NCBI GenBank assembly: GCA_015680685.1
Contig: MNCI01027436.1
Span: 413,211 to 477,210 of the forward strand
DNA length: 64,000 bases
DNA from: Gnetum montanum
Lineage: Eukaryota > Streptophyta > Gnetopsida > Gnetales > Gnetaceae
Direction: 5' to 3'
In this document: positions 32,435 to 44,199 of the stretch, piece by piece
How the letters are laid out: each line of letters begins with the position of its first letter
Numbering within the stretch: position 1 is the stretch's first letter
The notes under the pieces: generated by a model
Databases searched by the model: none
Told to the model about the DNA's origin: nothing
The model's input: only the letters and a program-made list of their open reading frames with translations
Translations under genes and position numbers: made by a program

Positions 32435-34050
32435 TAGGCCTAACTATAGTGGCAATGTTGGATTAACTCTAAGGGATAAATGTTGAATGAAGAAAATCCC
32501 AAGGAACACTCTTAGAACATTATATTTTTCCTATCATTTTCCTTATGCATAATGTTGAATGTTACATATATTTAATGTTTGATATATTATCTTCTTACAC
32601 ATAATGTCTAATATAACATATATTTGACTATTGTCAAATTATACCATTTTATGGAATAGCTATATAAGAGAATAAAGATAAAAACCCCAAAGTGGCATGG
32701 TAGCATGTGCAAAAGAAGTAAAGCATTATTTGTGCATAATGTTATATTTGTAAGATGTGATAAAGTCAAATATAAGTGGATAATTCCTGCATTGTAAATA
32801 CTAAACTATGATATTGATAAAACCAAAGGAAGAAAGAGCACTGAAGAAGAAATAGTTGACTTTGGTGTGATAGTAGATATCTAAGGATACTTCCTCTTAA
32901 TGAAAAAAAATAATTTATATGGTAAAATGCATAGTAATTTGTGGGTGTATTGTTTCAAATGTTAATAGTGAAATTAGGGGCCTGTAGCATTTGCATCCTT
33001 ACTATATGAGTAACTAGAATTTTTGAGATTAACTAGGGCACACACTAATATAGTGTTTATTTTTGTTAATTTAATAATTAAATGAGGACATCATTGAAAG
33101 TATTGTTCCTACCAATAAGAAAAATAATGTATAGTAGAGATGAGGTAGAGATTAACCAAATAGGTTACAACATTAAAATCTCAAAAAGAAGTAGAGGAGA
33201 AATTTTAGAAACGTCCATTAATATTCTCATCTAAGATTAAATGGATTGAGTTAATAGTTAAATTGTTTCACTAATAAAATCTCATCAAAAATAGGCAGCC
33301 CTATAGTGCATTCAAAATTCTTGGTAATATTATGTTGAAAAATAATAAAATCCTGATGGCATCATCATGGAGGCACCGCCTGACAAGCACATCTTATTTA
33401 GCACATAGTTGTGTAGAGAACACATCAGGTGGCAAATGCAATGGCACGATCCATCAAAATAATGACCATCTATGATGCCATGGTCACCACACTAGCACTA
33501 CCATTGGCATCCTTCCTCTCCCACATAGCACATGCAACATCAAAGAAAGAAATTCTCATAGAACTAGAGTTGTAAGTCACATTTTCTCATTTGATGTTAC
33601 AATGGCTGCAACTAGAATGATCGCTGAGTCAGATCTGGAGACATTCATCAAAAATGGTGAGCAATGAAGGATATAGGTGTGCAAACTAGGCAGTCAGTGG
33701 TAGGACACATGCAGACAACAAGTGCAAAAATAATGCTACAAATGATGATGTGTGCCAATTTGATAGAATAGCAATAATATCAACAACACTAAAACGAGAA
33801 CTGCATCAACCTTGCCATCATCACTCTTCCTCATGATGAAGATAGAAAACTTCATGACATCTAGTAGTGGCAACAATAAGCCAAAATCATAGATTTAGAG
33901 AGGGTTTTGGCAATATTCATAGGAACACATTAGTAGTTTGGATTTTATAAATATATGCATCATTCGATTGTTGATATATAACATGGCTAGAGCATCATTA
34001 ATTTTTATAAAATTATTAAACCTATTACTTTACTTAGACATTCACTTTTT
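32435..34050. other. No gene recognised
   Basis: AT-rich. The part 33350-33800 is richer in GC and gives short frames on plus, but with frequent stops and no recognisable motif. Possibly further retroelement 3' region. Confidence 0.35.
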
Positions 34051-35110
34051 AAGAGGGGATATTTTAAAGAGGTTTGCAGGACATTTATAAATATACTATA
34101 GAGAAACCACATTTTACTATATTCCTATGGAAGTTGTAACTTCGTATGTTGGTTACAACTAACAAATCCATGATATTTTAGCTTTTTATTATTAAAAAGA
34201 AACTTTTCAACCATGACATATATTTCTCAAATTTATCATAACATCTATGGAAGTTATAACTGCCAATGGTGGTTATCAATTAATCCTCTAGATATTTGTA
34301 ATCGACCTCAACCATTCATGATAATTGTAACTATCCTGAGGATATTATAAATAGAGATTTAAGGATAGATTAAAAGGAGGTGAAGGATTTGGAAAAGAAA
34401 TTTGAAGAATTCTTGTAAGATGAATTGGTTAAGACATTAATTTGGCTACTTTGTTTTAATCTTGTGAGTTCATTTCTTTCCATTTTATTTTAGTTGCTTA
34501 GCTAATGGTTTAGATAGTATCATGCTTAGCATTTAATTTTGGGATTTTTCCTAGGTTTCTTTTATAGCTCTATTTTTGTGAAATATTAGACTCCTATTAA
34601 GATTTTCCATAGAAGAGCTCATGTTTTTGGAAGCCTCAAGAGCAATTTAATAGTAGTGTCTTAACGAAATTTCCTATTTTGAGTATAGAGGATCTAGGAG
34701 AAGCTTTGGTATTTTGATGGGACTGAAATAGCTTCTTAATTTTTAAAGTTTATTGCCTTAGTATTTCAATCAAGAAATTTTCAAATTTTTGAAAGCTCTA
34801 TTGAATGAAATCTTTGACAACTATTAACTAGTCAAAATAGAGACTCGTACATTGCATTTTACGTAGCAATTTTTGGTACCAAGTGATTGAAACAAAATAG
34901 GAAATTTCAACAACTCACAGTATTTGACAAAGTTAGCCAAATCTCTTTCATGATAGCTAATTTTAGTTTTATACATAATCCAACCATTTCAACATTCGCA
35001 ACAACAAACACATAGTCATGTCTAGTATGTTTCATAACTAGTAAGTTTATTTTGAGGTATCTAGGCCTTAGTGTTGCCAGAGACTAGCAAGCACCTAAAA
35101 CCTATTTGAA
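34050..35110 (+). repeat. LTR/leader-like block, plus copy of an inverted pair
   Basis: It aligns, inverted, with 42150-43430 through such markers as TTAGCTAATGGTTTAG (34497) and GAGGTATCTAGGCCTTAG (35054). ATTATAAATAGAG at about 34345 is a TATA candidate. TTTTTGGTACCAAGTGATTG at about 34869 sits where a primer site could be. This suggests promoter, R/U5 and leader of a retroelement family distinct from A/B. No coding domain follows immediately. Confidence 0.6.
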
Positions 35111-35129
35111 GAAGCTCAATGACAGCTTG

Positions 35130-38090
35130 GTCCCAAATGATTGCCAACATTGATATTTTCCATGACATCCTAGAATGGGATGTTACAAAAAGAATTATTG
35201 CAAAGGGATTATGCTTCAAAATTTTTAAAATCTATTATACCTCTTTTTCAAAATGTATGGCAATGGCTATAAACAAGAGGGTGTCATTATAGTTGATAAC
35301 ACATATGATATAGGGAGGTTTTTGTTATATTTGAAAGATTTTCATTCCAATCCCTAGAAATAAAGTAGAAAATGTTATATTAAATTCATTGTATACATGA
35401 CCTTACTACATTATTATAAAAAATTATTGTTCTAAATTTTTATGTTTGGAACTTGCAATTATGATGTATAACTATATTTATCTTTATATGTTAAATGGAT
35501 TTTCAAATTCACTCTGTAAAATATAGAATTCTATATTACATTTTAATAAACCTCAACCCTAGCCTTATATACGATCGGTTATGATTCTATTTAATTGAGT
35601 ATTCTATTGTGCTAATTAACACTTTTCGTTAGGAAACTTATCCATTGAAATAATAACATAAATTCCTGAATAGAAAATTATTAAATAAGTATATAATTAT
35701 AACATTATTAATTAAATCCATAATGTAGTTAGAACATGCAAGAGGATACTTTAATAATAGCATAAAGTAAGAAGAAGAAGTAGAGCTAACCATATTACCA
35801 AGCTTGCATTAAGTAGAAGAGAAGACACAAGGTAAAATGATAGTATAGTCAATGACCAATTAAGTTTCATCACCCATAACACAATTAGGCAACATGCAAG
35901 TAAGTACTTTTAGAGTCATGCAAGTTAAGGAGTAGAAGAGCTATCCATATTATTAAGCCTACTTGCATTAGATAGAAAAGAAAACAAAAGGAAAAATGGT
36001 AGTGTAGTTGGTAAATAATTAATTTTTTCACAAAATAATTTAGAATCCCACAAAATGATCCATTCAACACATAACCTTCTAATTAATGTCATATGCAAAG
36101 GGAATGTTATTTTATTCATTTTTTCATATCCTATTTTGTTAAAGTGTCACTTCCATTGAGAAGAATATTTATTATTCTTGTTAATGAGATAGCACACGAT
36201 GGAGGTACATATGGAAACTATCATTTACATAGGTTTTAGGAGATGGTTGTAAATACATGGATATGGTTACAATAAGATCATTTGATCTAATGCCTATAAT
36301 TTATTTGGAAATACTAAATAAATCTCTAAACAAAAAATTATTAAATGAGTATATAACTATATTCAATATTATATATTATCCATTGGTATTCATTAGACCA
36401 TAAACAAAGTTAACAATGTGATCATTCAAAATTACCTTAGAACATAATTGTTGATGTCAACATCACCCATGCTAGGCACATGGCCATTCATTAATTAGTT
36501 TAATCACATTAGGTCTAGTATAATAGATTTATAGAAAGATGAGTTTGTGTTCTTAATTACTTATATACATAATATATTTGTTTTAGTCGATAAAATATAA
36601 AAGAATGGTATATCAACTTTGTTTATAATGGCTATGTGAAATTATAATCTAAGATTTCCAATAAAAAATAGATTGTTTCTATGTTGAAAATTCTTTTGAA
36701 ATAATGTAGTAAAGACATAGATGGAAATTACATCATTATTGGTGGACATCAAAGCATCAACTTTGGAGAATCAGTGAAGCATAGATCAAACAAGAACATA
36801 TGGAATAAAAAAAATTTGAAAATAACAAAAACCACAAAATTGATAGCAACAACCAAGGTTGAGCAAGAATGATACTTTACATTATGTCACTGTAGGTGCT
36901 ATTGGTGATATGTGACCATGGATCTTAGTGGCACATTATTTACAAAAGAAGGTGACCTATCCTACTACAACAAACAATCCATGGATGCCATGGCAATTGA
37001 TAAGTTGATACTACTGCTATTGGCCATGGTGTTGAGAGCTCTATATATGATTCTTAGTTGGGTGGCAGATGTTGTCATTTGTAGCTACGTGTTTCTTTGC
37101 TACACATGGGTGGTTTCCATTGCCATTTCCTACATACTATTGATGGGCTTCTATCACAACATTAGCGGACTTTTCCATTTTTCTACATAGTCCTCAAGGT
37201 AACCATTATCAGTCAACCATTACCATCTAGCCCTTGTAGTAGCTAAACATGGTCCCTTGCCATTTCTGAAAAACACCCACTATGTAGTTGCATGTGTCTA
37301 GCTAGTAGCCCTTGATGTTGATGATACTCTTTCATGTTGCTATTGTATGTTGTGCATTGGTGGTGGTAGTGGATGTTATGTTGGCAGCGGCAACAGATGT
37401 TACGCACATTGGTGGAAATACAGAGGTGGGTAAGTGGCCAGATGAGCCCTTATAAATTCACAAGGAGGGACAAAGAGGAAGTGGGAGAAGCTAGCTATGG
37501 TGGTGGGGTTTTCTCCAAGTGGAGTGATGATGGAAAATCCCATGGTTCTCTCTTACTTTTATTGCCTATTCAATGGCTCTTCTAGAGGTAGTTCGGGGCA
37601 GAGCAATAGGTAGATTCAGTGGTTAGAGGTTGCAAGCTTGTTAGAAGAGGTGTGCTTCTTGCAAGAACTAGTAGGTAAGGCTACACTAGAAGTCATTCCA
37701 TCTGTGCTCATTTTGAGCTAAGTGATCATTGCATTCTATCATTTTATATTTTTGTAATTGAACTATGGGCTTTGTGCTATGGATTAAATGTAGAATCCAC
37801 TTTACTTTGGACCTCAAATTGATCCTGTCCAAGCTATTAGCTATTTCCTACTTTAATTTCACATTTTATTGATACACAAGTTTTATTGTTGAAGATTTGA
37901 AAAGCAAACAGTTATCTTTTTGTCAAAATTATCTTAAACTACCTTTTATATTTTCTTGTTGAAATTGTTTAACTTACCAACATCTTTATACATCATAAAA
38001 CATCATGTCACCCTACCAACTAAGACTATTCATGGGCTCCTATATACATATAGGAGGTGTGCTAGGTAATAGTCTCCCCAAATGAGTTTT
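35130..38090. other. Mostly unassigned AT-rich region
   Basis: Apart from the duplication at 35735-36050, I see nothing secure. An open frame at 36912-37190 has two hydrophobic stretches (LILLLLAMVL, ICSYVFLCYTWVVSIAISYI) but no known family, no conserved neighbour and low-complexity flanks. It may be chance. Confidence 0.35.
35735..36050. repeat. Tandem duplication, about 160 bp
   Basis: Copy one (about 35735-35885) and copy two (about 35892-36050) both begin ACATGCAAG and share AGAAG(A)GTAGA(A)GAGCTA, CCATATTA, AAGC(CTA)CTTGCATTA, AGA(A)AAGA and a GGTAAAATG-like segment in the same order. Confidence 0.7.
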
Positions 38091-38095
38091 TTGGA

Positions 38096-38149
38096 TGTTG
38101 ATGTGTCTAAAATTTACACATCAACACCTTTTTGGCACTAGAAGGAGGG
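38096..38149 (+). other. Inverted repeat and primer-site-like sequence of element C
   Basis: TGTTGATGTGT (38096-38106) and ACACATCAACA (38116-38126) are perfect 11-bp inverted arms with a 9-base loop. Seven bases later TGGCACTAGAAGGAGGG (38133-38149) looks like a primer binding site; I do not assign the tRNA. Gag begins about 600 bp downstream, as expected for a leader. Confidence 0.6.
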
Positions 38150-38737
38150 TCTATTTTCTTGATTCTATTCCTATTCCATTTCTTATTCCTGATATTGTCC
38201 CATTTCCTTTTTTTTGTTTCAAAACTTCAGTTTGCCTTGTTTTAGCTTCCTTGAAATTTAATTTCCTATTTTTGTAGTCTACTTTAGTGTTTTTTACTAA
38301 AAATTCTTGTCTTTGGTTCTTGGAAATTGATGTTCCAATTTATAGTTTCTAAAATCTCTATTCTTGTTTACAGTTTCTCAAGATTTCTATTTATTTTATT
38401 TTTAAATTTTATATATCACAAATTTAGTTTTTCTTTTATTGCAATTTTAGTTTTTCTTTTTTAAAAATAATATATATAAAATTAAAATTAAAAAATATAA
38501 TATGTGAATGTTTTTCTATTATCTTTAATATTTACAATTTAGTAGTAATTTTTACTGTTTATTTGCATTTTTACATTTCTTGTTATTTTTCATTTTATGA
38601 GCCAGCCTCCCCATAGAACAACTCAACAAAGAGCTTTTACTCCTACCCCTAATTGGCTAGCTACCTATCATTTCACTTTAAGAAAACAACAAGCTTCACA
38701 ATTTCCAAGTTCTATTCCTAGAAGAATTTGAACTAGG

Positions 38738-39960
38738 ATGGTAGCCAATCAATCCCCAGCTCCCTTGGTAAGCAACCTTTTTAACTTCATAAAATATCAC
38801 AATATTCTTAAATCACTTCAAAGCATAAGTTTGTTCTTTGATCCCACAACCCCTACTAGTGATGCCTGCCAACATATACAATGTTTTGAAACCTTACTAG
38901 GCATACATAACATTATTCAAAATGACATAGCATGTAGGATCTTTGTGACAACTTTTAGGAGCAAAGCCACCAAATGGTTTTTGATGCTCCCTAATGCCTC
39001 TATCAACTCCTGGAGAGAGTTTAAAAATAAGTTCATACTCCAATTTGATAAGTTCACTAGCCCTGCCTTAGCATTAAGCAATTTTACAAGCCTAAGAAAA
39101 CTACCTAGGAAAAATGTTCATGATTACAATATAAGATTCCTCTATCAACTTGCTTATGTGTCGAATGAGATGTGCCCACAACCTGATGGTATCCTTAATT
39201 TCTATCTCTTTAGCATTGATTGATTTTTTGCCTATGCCATTAAATTTGATCGCAACTGAACGGAAATACGAGCAATGGCTAAAGCTGTTGAGTTAGAATA
39301 AATTACCTTGATGAATAGCATTCAAAATCAATTTGCAATGATGAATGTTAGCAATCTTATATAGTCTACCCCTTTACCATCATAAGTTTTCTCAATGAAT
39401 CATACTTTATTTCAAACTCTCACTTCCCTTCAAATGACTCAACCTACAAGTAGCTATTTTCAAGGTCCCACATCCTTTTCATTTTTACCACCAAATACTA
39501 GTTTAAGTAATTATCAATCAAAAATTTTGATCCAATTCATCATAAATCCAAATGGAATATCTAATCCTAATGCATCTAATTATCAAATAAAAAATCAAAT
39601 GACACAAATATTAACTTCACTTTAAAAGCTTCCCAATAAAGTAGTTGAATTGAAGCAAAATAATAATAAAGTTCCTATACAATCTGAAAAATCAAGCACA
39701 TCAATTAATGATGATTATTGTCATATTAATAACACTAGGCTAGATTTTGAGAAAACTTGTCCTCAATTTTTAGTACTATATGGTGACAATGTACAAAATC
39801 AACAAAATGGAAAAGACCCTACTGTGGTCCTTAACATCCCTCATGAAATAGAAGATGAAGAAGTTCTCTCATTGGAACAAGTCATGGTAAGGGGTCCCAA
39901 CCCACATAACACTCACTACTGTAGACTTAGTGACATTATGAACACCACACAAAAATAAAC
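38738..39960 (+). pseudogene. Element C gag
   Basis: Ty3/gypsy gag. The core is at 38738-39223: SISLFFDPTTPTSDACQHIQ, then ATKWFLMLPNASINSWREFK and NKFILQFDKFT, and LRKLPRKNVHDYNIRFLYQL. This is the retrotransposon gag helical domain, with a usual W-F-x-x-L/S-I-x-x-W signature. Downstream 39395-39960 is a Gln/Asn/Ser-rich linker. The frame has single stops between segments. No zinc knuckle is visible. It leads into the protease. Confidence 0.82.
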
Positions 39961-40354
39961 TAGAAATAATCGTTATACCCCTCTCAATAGAAGAGCTCTT
40001 AGTCAAAATAAGAAAAATAATCAAACTAGATCATCCAAAGAAAATGTCCCACAATGACCAAACTCCCCTTCTATACTTAGAAGAAGTCCACCTCAAAAAG
40101 AAGTGAAAGATGAAAATAAAGCTTATGACCTAGTTGAAAATTTGAAAATAGTTAAAGCCAACATTTCAATGTATGATCTTATACATTTTAATGAAATGAA
40201 AGATGTGATTCAAAAGATAGTTCATGCACCTAAAACTAATAAAGAAAAATATTCAACAATTGAAAGGCAAGTTCATTTTGTAGAAAATTTTAATGCTTTA
40301 TCAATACAAAACTCAAGTAATTTTATGCCTAATAAGAAAGATCAACCACCTTTT

Positions 40355-40765
40355 TAAACAACTTTGGTCATTTTGGGAAAGAATGTTCACAATTATGTAA
40401 TGGATTCTAATGTAAATGTTAGTGTCATGCCACTTGAGGTATGTAAAACATTAGAAGTACAAATGCCACCACAAGCAAGAAGTGTGATACAACTTAATGG
40501 ATCTAATGTACATGTGGTAGGATCATTATAGAAAGTAAAAGTACAACTTAAAAAATACCCTACTTTTACATGTTATACAAATATTTTAGTAGTTGATATG
40601 TCATCCACTTATGGTGTGCTTCTATCTAGGACTTTTGGAGCCAAGTTTGGGGGCTTCTTTAGGTCAGATTTTTTAGAATTATTAATTCCTATTAAAGGAA
40701 AATCTAAATATATGGTTATACCAAGAGAACCTTTTTATAAACAAGTGGTGACATCTTTTAATTAA
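40355..40765 (+). pseudogene. Element C aspartic protease
   Basis: The active-site region YVMDSNVNVSVMPLEVCKTL (about 40400-40450) corresponds to D-S-G-A-x-x-S-V-M-P of plant gypsy proteases, with Gly replaced by Asn. VVDMSSTYGVLLSRTFGAKF (about 40590-40645) matches the second conserved block (usually D-x-x-x-x-D-x-I/L-L-G-R-x-F). It ends MVIPREPFYKQVV near 40745. It is followed directly by an RNase H remnant, so RT is absent. Confidence 0.8.
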
Positions 40766-40777
40766 TAAAATCAATCT

Positions 40778-41281
40778 TTGGAAAATCAAAATACTAATAT
40801 CTATATTGGAGTTATTGAAGTTGGACTTGGAGAACATGTTATAAATGATCATGTGAGTGAAATTATAGAAATAAATCATTTTTCTCATACATATTCTATC
40901 CAACACATTCAAATGTTTAGAGAATGTGAAGAAATTTATGACGATGCCTTGGCTTATCATCAACATGATGGAAAAAGATTTCTTTTGGGTGACTCACCAT
41001 CATTAGGAGAGGACAAAGATATAAATGAGATCCTAACCATTAAAATGTTAGAAGGTGTGCCAAATTTTAATGACATATCCATCAAACATATTCCTAGAGA
41101 AGAAAATTATGTTCCGAATGCATTAGCTCACGTGGCCTCTACTTTAGATGTTTCTTTTAGATACAATACTTGGGATTCTGAAATAAATATTGAAAAGGTT
41201 AACTCCTATTCTATTCTAGAGAATATCTTTTCTTTTCATGTTTTGATGATGATAATCATATTCATGTATTTTTATTTTTGA
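40778..41281 (+). pseudogene. Element C RNase H end fused after protease
   Basis: A 168-codon open frame. Its centre NDISIKHIPREENYVPNALA (about 41070-41130) is the C-terminal RNase H motif of gypsy elements (family K-H-I-P-R-x-x-N-x-x-A-D-A-L-A; Asp replaced by Asn). RT and most of RNase H are missing between protease and this point. The N-terminal 90 residues are not recognised. The tail MMIIIFMYFYF is probably a non-homologous extension. Confidence 0.72.
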
Positions 41282-41379
41282 ATGTGATATTTCATCTCAT
41301 GGATTATAATCTTTGCATTTTTATGATGAAAAGCTAGCATCAAGTGAAGGGGTGAAGGTTCTAATGTTGAAAAGGTTAT

Positions 41380-42010
41380 AACATGTATTTTCTTGGTGGT
41401 GTTTTATTGGCCCATCTTTGTTGATGTTTGGAGAATTGACTCGAGAGACATCAACATAGAATACAAAACATCATTGTAGGTCCATCACCAATGTTTCCTC
41501 TACACACTTGATTTTTTAGTGTTGAAATATGCTGAAGAGTGCTTGTGAAGATAGGATAGGATTATGATGAGGTGATAAAGGTTGTAGGTCATAAGGAAGG
41601 GATTACAATGTTAACAATGAGTTCCAAATGTTGACATCATGATTATGGTTGTGGTGGTGACATTTTGGTCAATCGATGTAGTCTTCATGCCTTGTGCTTC
41701 AAGGTGCCAATCACTTGGTAATGTTTTTAAGAGACCAACACCTCACTCCAAGGTTTCTTTGGCCATTAGGCTCCTCCATTTACTTGTTTGAAGCCATTGG
41801 TTTATCTTTTGGTCATCATTGGCCTTTCAACTTCTTGGAAATTTGCTTCCCTTTTTCTTGATTTGTGGGGTGAAACCTTCATTTGGATTCATTACCAAGG
41901 TTATGTTTAATTTGGCTTTCCCATTGAATAATCTGTGTTACATTCAATGGACTTGATGGTGGAGTATGATGAAGGAAATTTCACATGGTCATAATGCATG
42001 TGTGTTAAAC
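41380..42010 (+). repeat. Dispersed repeat, copy 1
   Basis: It aligns with 45600-46330: GGTGGTG.TTATTGGCC, TTTGTTGATGT, GAGAGA, ACAAAACA(C/T)CAT.GTAG, and near the end a T/C-rich run, then TGGGGTGAAACCTTC. It includes an inverted repeat TGTTGATGT (41419-41427) / ACATCAACA (41448-41456), related to the one at 38096. Function unknown; probably LTR-derived. Confidence 0.6.
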
Positions 42011-42149
42011 ATTGGTCATCATTATTGTTCAAGGGAAGGAAGATTACAATTAGGATACAAGATTAGGCTCTGTTAGTGACCATTTAGGGCCATCAATGTT
42101 GGGCCTTTAGTCTCATGACTAGGGTTATGAAAAACAAAGGTGTTCTTCA

Positions 42150-43430
42150 AATAGGGTATAAGTACTTACTAGTCTCTAGCAACACCAAGGCCTAGATACC
42201 TCCAAATAGACTTAGTGGTTATGAAATGAACTAAACATGAGTATGTGTTTGCTGTTGTGAATGCTAAAATGGTTCGGTTATGTATGAAATTATAATTGGT
42301 TTTCATAAAAGATATTCAACTAGCTTTGTCAAATATTATGAGTTGTTGAAGATTCCTATTTTGTCAAGTCACTTAGTCTATATAGTCCCTATAGTACATT
42401 ACTTTTAACAAATAAAATTTCACAAAAATGTTTAAGCACAAATTTACCAATCTACTCCTAATTTCCCCTAGAGAGAAAATTCCACAAGAAAACTAGAAAT
42501 AGAGCGAGATTCAAAAGATTTAAAAAGAGAAAAGAAAAGAAAGCAGATTTGTGTGAATCTCAAACATTTAGGCAAGATAAATTAACATGAGGAAACACTT
42601 TGCAATAAAGCTATTCTAATTTAATCTATTATGAATTATCTAAACCCGTTGAGTTCAACAAGAAATTTCATTAAAGAGAATCTTATTACATTACCAAAAT
42701 CCTTTGTAAACAACAAGTACAACCTTTTGTTTGGCTAGTTAACAATTGTCAAGAATTACAAATAATAGAACGAGCAGAAAAATTTGATAATTTCAAGATT
42801 GAAATATCAAGGAAATGAACTTTAAAAAAATGAAGATATTTCAAACAAGTCAAAGTATCAAAGATTTTTTAGATCCTCTAAATTCAAACAAGAAATTTCT
42901 ATAAGACATTACTATTAAATTTCTCAAGATGCTTTTCTAAGACAACATAACTTCTTATATGGAAAACCTAATAGAAGTCTAATATTATGCACAAATAAAG
43001 CTATAAGAATAATTTAGAAAATCCCAAAATTAAATGCCAAGCATGATACTACCTAAACCATTAGCTAAGAAACTAAGGCAAAATGAGAAGAAAAGAAATC
43101 AGAGGATTAAAACAAAGTAGATGAATTGAAGAATTAGCAAGCCATCTTACAATCTTTAGTATCTTTCTTCTTGATCTCCTCACTAATTCCCCTTGGTATT
43201 CTACCCTTGAAGCCTTTTTATGATGGCTTCAGGGTAGTTACAATCATCTTGGAAGGTTATGGCTAGTTACAATAATTAAGGTAGTTTTGTTATAACTACC
43301 ATAGGAAGTTACAACTTCCTTAGAAATTAATGTTATAGTTGCCAAGTGTCATGCTTGGTAGTCACAACTACCTTGGTAGTTAATTATAACTACCATAATT
43401 GACAAGTGTCTAATTCATATGGGACTTTGA
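42150..43430 (-). repeat. LTR/leader-like block, minus copy of an inverted pair
   Basis: This is the reverse complement of the block at 34050-35110, with the same marker order. It differs by several insertions. On plus it begins near CTAGTCTCTAGCAACACCAA (42169) and ends near the GTTATAACTACCATAGGAAG blocks (43290-43430). The T(G)GTAGTTATAACTACC elements there repeat in both orientations, another palindromic upstream array. Confidence 0.6.
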
Positions 43431-44199
43431 ACAAGTGTCCCATAACTTCCCTTTTCTTTTTAAATAATAAAAAATTATTATTATTATTATTCTCTAAAAT
43501 GTGGCAACAAACATCTTTATTCTAGCTTCCTTTGAATCCATTTAAATGTAATTATGAAATGCACATGTTAACCCATAGGTTGTTATCAGAAAAAAAGCAT
43601 AAACATATTATCTCCTATTCCTTTATTATTTCCTCAATATACATGTAAATGTAGACAATGGATCCTTGAATACCAAGTGCAAATCATATTTTGGCAGCTC
43701 ATGTTTAAGTCACCACTTTGTTATTTCCAAAACCATTGGAAAATCCTTATGACTATGCTAGAGAAGAAAATTGCAATGGCCACCAATGTTGATACTTCCA
43801 GTAATATCCTAAGAAGTGGGATCACATGGGTGCAACTAGTCTATGAGTCTTGCAAGTGTAGGCACTTGATAGTGATATACCTATAGCGATTTAAAACATT
43901 AATGGCTGGAACATCGAGGTCCACGAGCGCATAGCTGAACCCCAAATCCATGTGAGGGTCTACTAGAGGCAAAGATAAGGTTCCCTAGATGGTTTGGCTA
44001 ATAGAATAGGGACTTAACAAATGCAACAGGGATGTAGCATGGTTGGCCATAGTGCTAATGTGAAATGGTGCTAAGTGTGCAATCGATGTTTATGGTGTTA
44101 ACAATGTTAGTGCTGTTAGTGTGGTTGAGCATAGTCAAGAGTTTTGATGAAGTGGATGATGTCAACATGTGTAGACCATTGCCCAAGCATAGTTTTAGG

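Noticed and set aside
36912-37190. 92-codon frame with two membrane-like stretches
   Set aside because: No start context, no conserved motif, no neighbour; insufficient to call a gene.
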